DNA of 64,000 nucleotides from Chaetoceros tenuissimus (Eukaryota; Bacillariophyta; Thalassiosirophyceae; Chaetocerotales; Chaetocerotaceae): assembly GCA_021927905.1 (NCBI GenBank), contig BLLK01000058.1:248001-312000 (forward strand), written 5' to 3'. How positions within the stretch are numbered: the first letter of the stretch is position 1; every line of letters begins with the position of its first letter. The position numbers and the translations under genes were made by a program. Of the stretch, positions 62,201-64,000 are shown in pieces. Below the pieces are notes generated by a model, which did no database searches, was not told where the DNA came from, and saw only the letters and a program-made list of their open reading frames with translations.

Positions 62201-62474
62201 CAGATTTTATGCTCAGTCTGTGCCTCGTGAGATAAATAAGAATTCATAGCTTAATCAAATCAGAAGCATGTATCTTTTCTCTTTTTCACAAATCTTTCAA
62301 ATAAAATATCCGGTAGAACCCTAACACAATGACTCTTCTTGACCAACTAACCTTTGGGTCGTTATCTTCCAAGTCTTTCCTGATATCAGCCTCGCTTGGA
62401 AGCCCACCAGCTGTCATATCACCCGCAAGGGTAAATGTACAATACGACTCATTTGCATTCGTAGGGGTCGACAT
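59253..62474 (-). CDS. COPB1: Coatomer beta subunit (beta-COP), complete
   Basis: Two exons: 62474-62352 and 62042-59253, joined in phase 0 across a 309-nt intron; 970 residues (human about 953). Part of the F-subcomplex of the COPI coat for Golgi-to-ER and intra-Golgi traffic. The N-terminal adaptin-like HEAT solenoid shows LMQVIRFCINSQDKPLKKL, EMILVCNALMNDLNHPNEYV and RGSMLRFLCKVKDEEIL; the C-terminal appendage shows YQLSGFADPVYAEAFVTV, MDIMDYIRPATCTDEVFRSM, EFEWENKVAI and NMKCLTPHDES. The start at 62474 is the ATG that precedes the conserved acidic PSEADIRKDLEDNDPK. A TTG-led upstream extension is not needed. Confidence 0.95.
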
Positions 62475-62825
62475 GGTTTGGACAGAGGTAATAATGTAAT
62501 TGTATGTTGCATTTACTACGTATTGTTGTTGGGTGGGCAAGGTTGTGCATCCACAGCATTAGCGAGCAGAGAGCCGATTGTGAAGCTAGCCGAAGCGTAA
62601 CGGTTTGGTGCTAACAAACCTATTATTGAAAAAGGTCGGTTGATGAAGTCGGTTGATCGACCTTTCTACATTTTGACATATTTTTTTGTCTTATAATAGT
62701 AATTAGTTTTATAAGGTAAATTATTTAGAGGGGTATCTTTCGATTTTTGTACTATCATGATTCATCAATCTATTTCGGAACTTATTTTATTGTATTGCCT
62801 TTGATAAATGGAATGCGCTATAAAT
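62475..62825. other. Intergenic, 351 bp
   Basis: Promoter of beta-COP and 3' end of the aldo/keto reductase (both on the minus strand). TTGATGAAGTCGGTTGATCG near 62639 holds a short direct repeat (CGGTTGATxxx). No gene seen. Confidence 0.4.
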
Positions 62826-64000
62826 TTAGCAAATAGAAGTTGGGTCCCAGTCAGGTCCAGTGACATCCTCAGCTGTCCAACCATCTCTTCGTCCCAATTT
62901 TCCTGCTTTGTAATCAATGTTCAAACCTTCAATTGTTGACATTTCTTCGTCTGAAAGCACAAATGAGCCACCATTATTAGGATTGACTCCGCCATAGGAG
63001 TTTTCTGCAATAGCTATGCGCTCAATCTTTGATGCTGCAGCAGATCTGGGAACGCAAATGTATCCTTTCTGTAAAGCCCATCGAACCATTACCTGAGCTT
63101 TTGTCATTCCCTTATTTTTTGCAATGTCAGAGATTACTGCCCACTGATCAGCAGGTCCATCTGCTCCGCTTAACTTTGACCATGCTGCACACGAAACAGC
63201 AACTCCATTCTCTTCACACCATGAAATTACATCGGCATGAGTGTTGAATGGGCTCAATTCAAGTTGATTGACACTTGGCAAATCTAAGCCTGAGTCTTTG
63301 ATTTCTTCCAAATGACAAACTCCATAATTACATACACCTACGCTCTTGACAAACCCACCATCTCTAAGTTCCAATAATGATGCATAAGACTCCATTCTTC
63401 TCGATTTGTCTGTCAGTGGTGAATGCATACTGACCATATCGAGATAAGTACATCCTAATTCTGCAATTTGCGCCTTGACTGCTCTCTTGACATCAACTCT
63501 ATGAGATGACTGTTCAGCGTTGGACAATTTATGTGAAATGAATAATGTATCGCGCCTACCCTTGCGTCCAGCAGATCCAGATGGTGGTGGTGATAAACCC
63601 GACATAATACCACTGCTCACGGTTGCTACAGAATGTTCATCACTTGCCTTCTTTGTGTCATCTAAAATCTGCAACAGCTCCGGCTTTTCATCTTTGTAAA
63701 AAGAATCCATTCCCGTCATTCCAATGTCTAGAAATTTCTTCAAAGGGATTGCAATTTGAGAATTAGACCCATAGCTTGATGCAACATCAAAGTGCCTTAC
63801 TCCTGCTCGAAGAGCGAGTGCTGCACATCTTGCTGCTTGATCCGGTGTAGTTTTATAAAAAGAATAGCCAACTCTTGGAATTTTTATTGTAGATTTCCCA
63901 CCGATGCCACCACGAATCGAAAGAAGTGGAGATGGATCTTTGATTGGTATGATTGTCGTTGCTCTTTTACCAGTCGATGATATAATTCCTGGTGCTGAAG
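62826..64000 (-). CDS. Aldo/keto reductase (5' end beyond window)
   Basis: The frame is open from the window edge to the TAA at 62826, about 390 codons. The AKR tetrad is visible: Asp and Tyr in RHFDVASSYG, Lys in LFISHKLS and His in MVSMHSPLTD. SVGVCNYGVCHLEEI, SVNQLELSPFN and YICVPRSAAASKIERIAIAE (cofactor-binding end) complete the TIM barrel. An insert of about 55 residues (Ser/Pro/Gly-rich, ending GRKGRRD) lies between the first helices and the Lys strand. NADPH-dependent reduction of aldehydes or ketones is expected; the substrate is not known. The upstream IPIKDPSPLLSIRGG part may follow a targeting sequence outside the window. Confidence 0.88.
   Translation of the reverse strand, partial: SAPGIISSTGKRATTIIPIKDPSPLLSIRGGIGGKSTIKIPRVGYSFYKTTPDQAARCAALALRAGVRHFDVASSYGSNSQIAIPLKKFLDIGMTGMDSFYKDEKPELLQILDDTKKASDEHSVATVSSGIMSGLSPPPSGSAGRKGRRDTLFISHKLSNAEQSSHRVDVKRAVKAQIAELGCTYLDMVSMHSPLTDKSRRMESYASLLELRDGGFVKSVGVCNYGVCHLEEIKDSGLDLPSVNQLELSPFNTHADVISWCEENGVAVSCAAWSKLSGADGPADQWAVISDIAKNKGMTKAQVMVRWALQKGYICVPRSAAASKIERIAIAENSYGGVNPNNGGSFVLSDEEMSTIEGLNIDYKAGKLGRRDGWTAEDVTGPDWDPTSIC

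Noticed and set aside
1-64000. CRISPR arrays, bacterial operons, riboswitches or prophage
   Set aside because: No regular short repeats with spacers were seen, and the gene content, introns and tRNAs are nuclear eukaryotic.

Overview
The window is nuclear DNA from a diatom, probably a low-GC centric species. Four things point there: a fucoxanthin-chlorophyll a/c light-harvesting gene with an AAAF-type plastid signal; plastid pre-sequences of the diatom kind (signal peptide followed by S/A-F-x-P) on several genes; a DUF6824-type domain; and short introns (about 55-130 nt) with GTAAGT-like donors in gene-dense DNA. Species is not determined.

Layout. 1-2.6 kb: the 3' part of 60S ribosomal protein eL6, a two-exon small basic protein that is easily missed, a DUF6824-like reading frame and tRNA-Pro(UGG). 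2.6-7.5 kb: a tail-anchored protein, then a five-exon gene in which pyruvate formate-lyase and its radical-SAM activating enzyme are fused in one frame; this is the strongest biological finding. 7.8-13 kb: an FG-GAP/VCBS surface protein and a divergent pair of unknown genes. 13-24 kb: a candidate MITE, coiled-coil proteins, a PDZ protein, a second tRNA-Pro inside a duplicated block, an Atg22-like transporter and a Cys/Asn-rich membrane protein. 24-41 kb: a FAM13A-like/IQ protein, a twin CX9C protein, HID1, a nuclear protein with a conserved diatom domain, plastid PrmC, tRNA-His, a fibrillin with a lumen-type signal, and NSA1/WDR74.

41.4-62.5 kb: a block of seven genes (small membrane protein, zeta GST, FCP, unknown, lumen protein, ankyrin protein, 3' end of beta-COP) is present twice, at 41399-47911 and 53307-59820. 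Between the copies lie a 100-N gap and a retrotransposon fossil. Copy A stops exactly at the gap, and only copy B continues into a complete beta-COP. The simplest reading is that two alleles were laid end to end by the assembler, one allele carrying the retroelement just upstream of the block. A real tandem duplication is possible but less likely. The window ends in an aldo/keto reductase.

Together the genes cover translation (eL6, NSA1, PrmC, tRNAs), Golgi and secretory traffic (beta-COP, HID1), photosynthesis (FCP, lumen proteins, fibrillin), fermentation (PFL fusion) and tyrosine breakdown (zeta GST). No operon-like logic is expected and none is seen.
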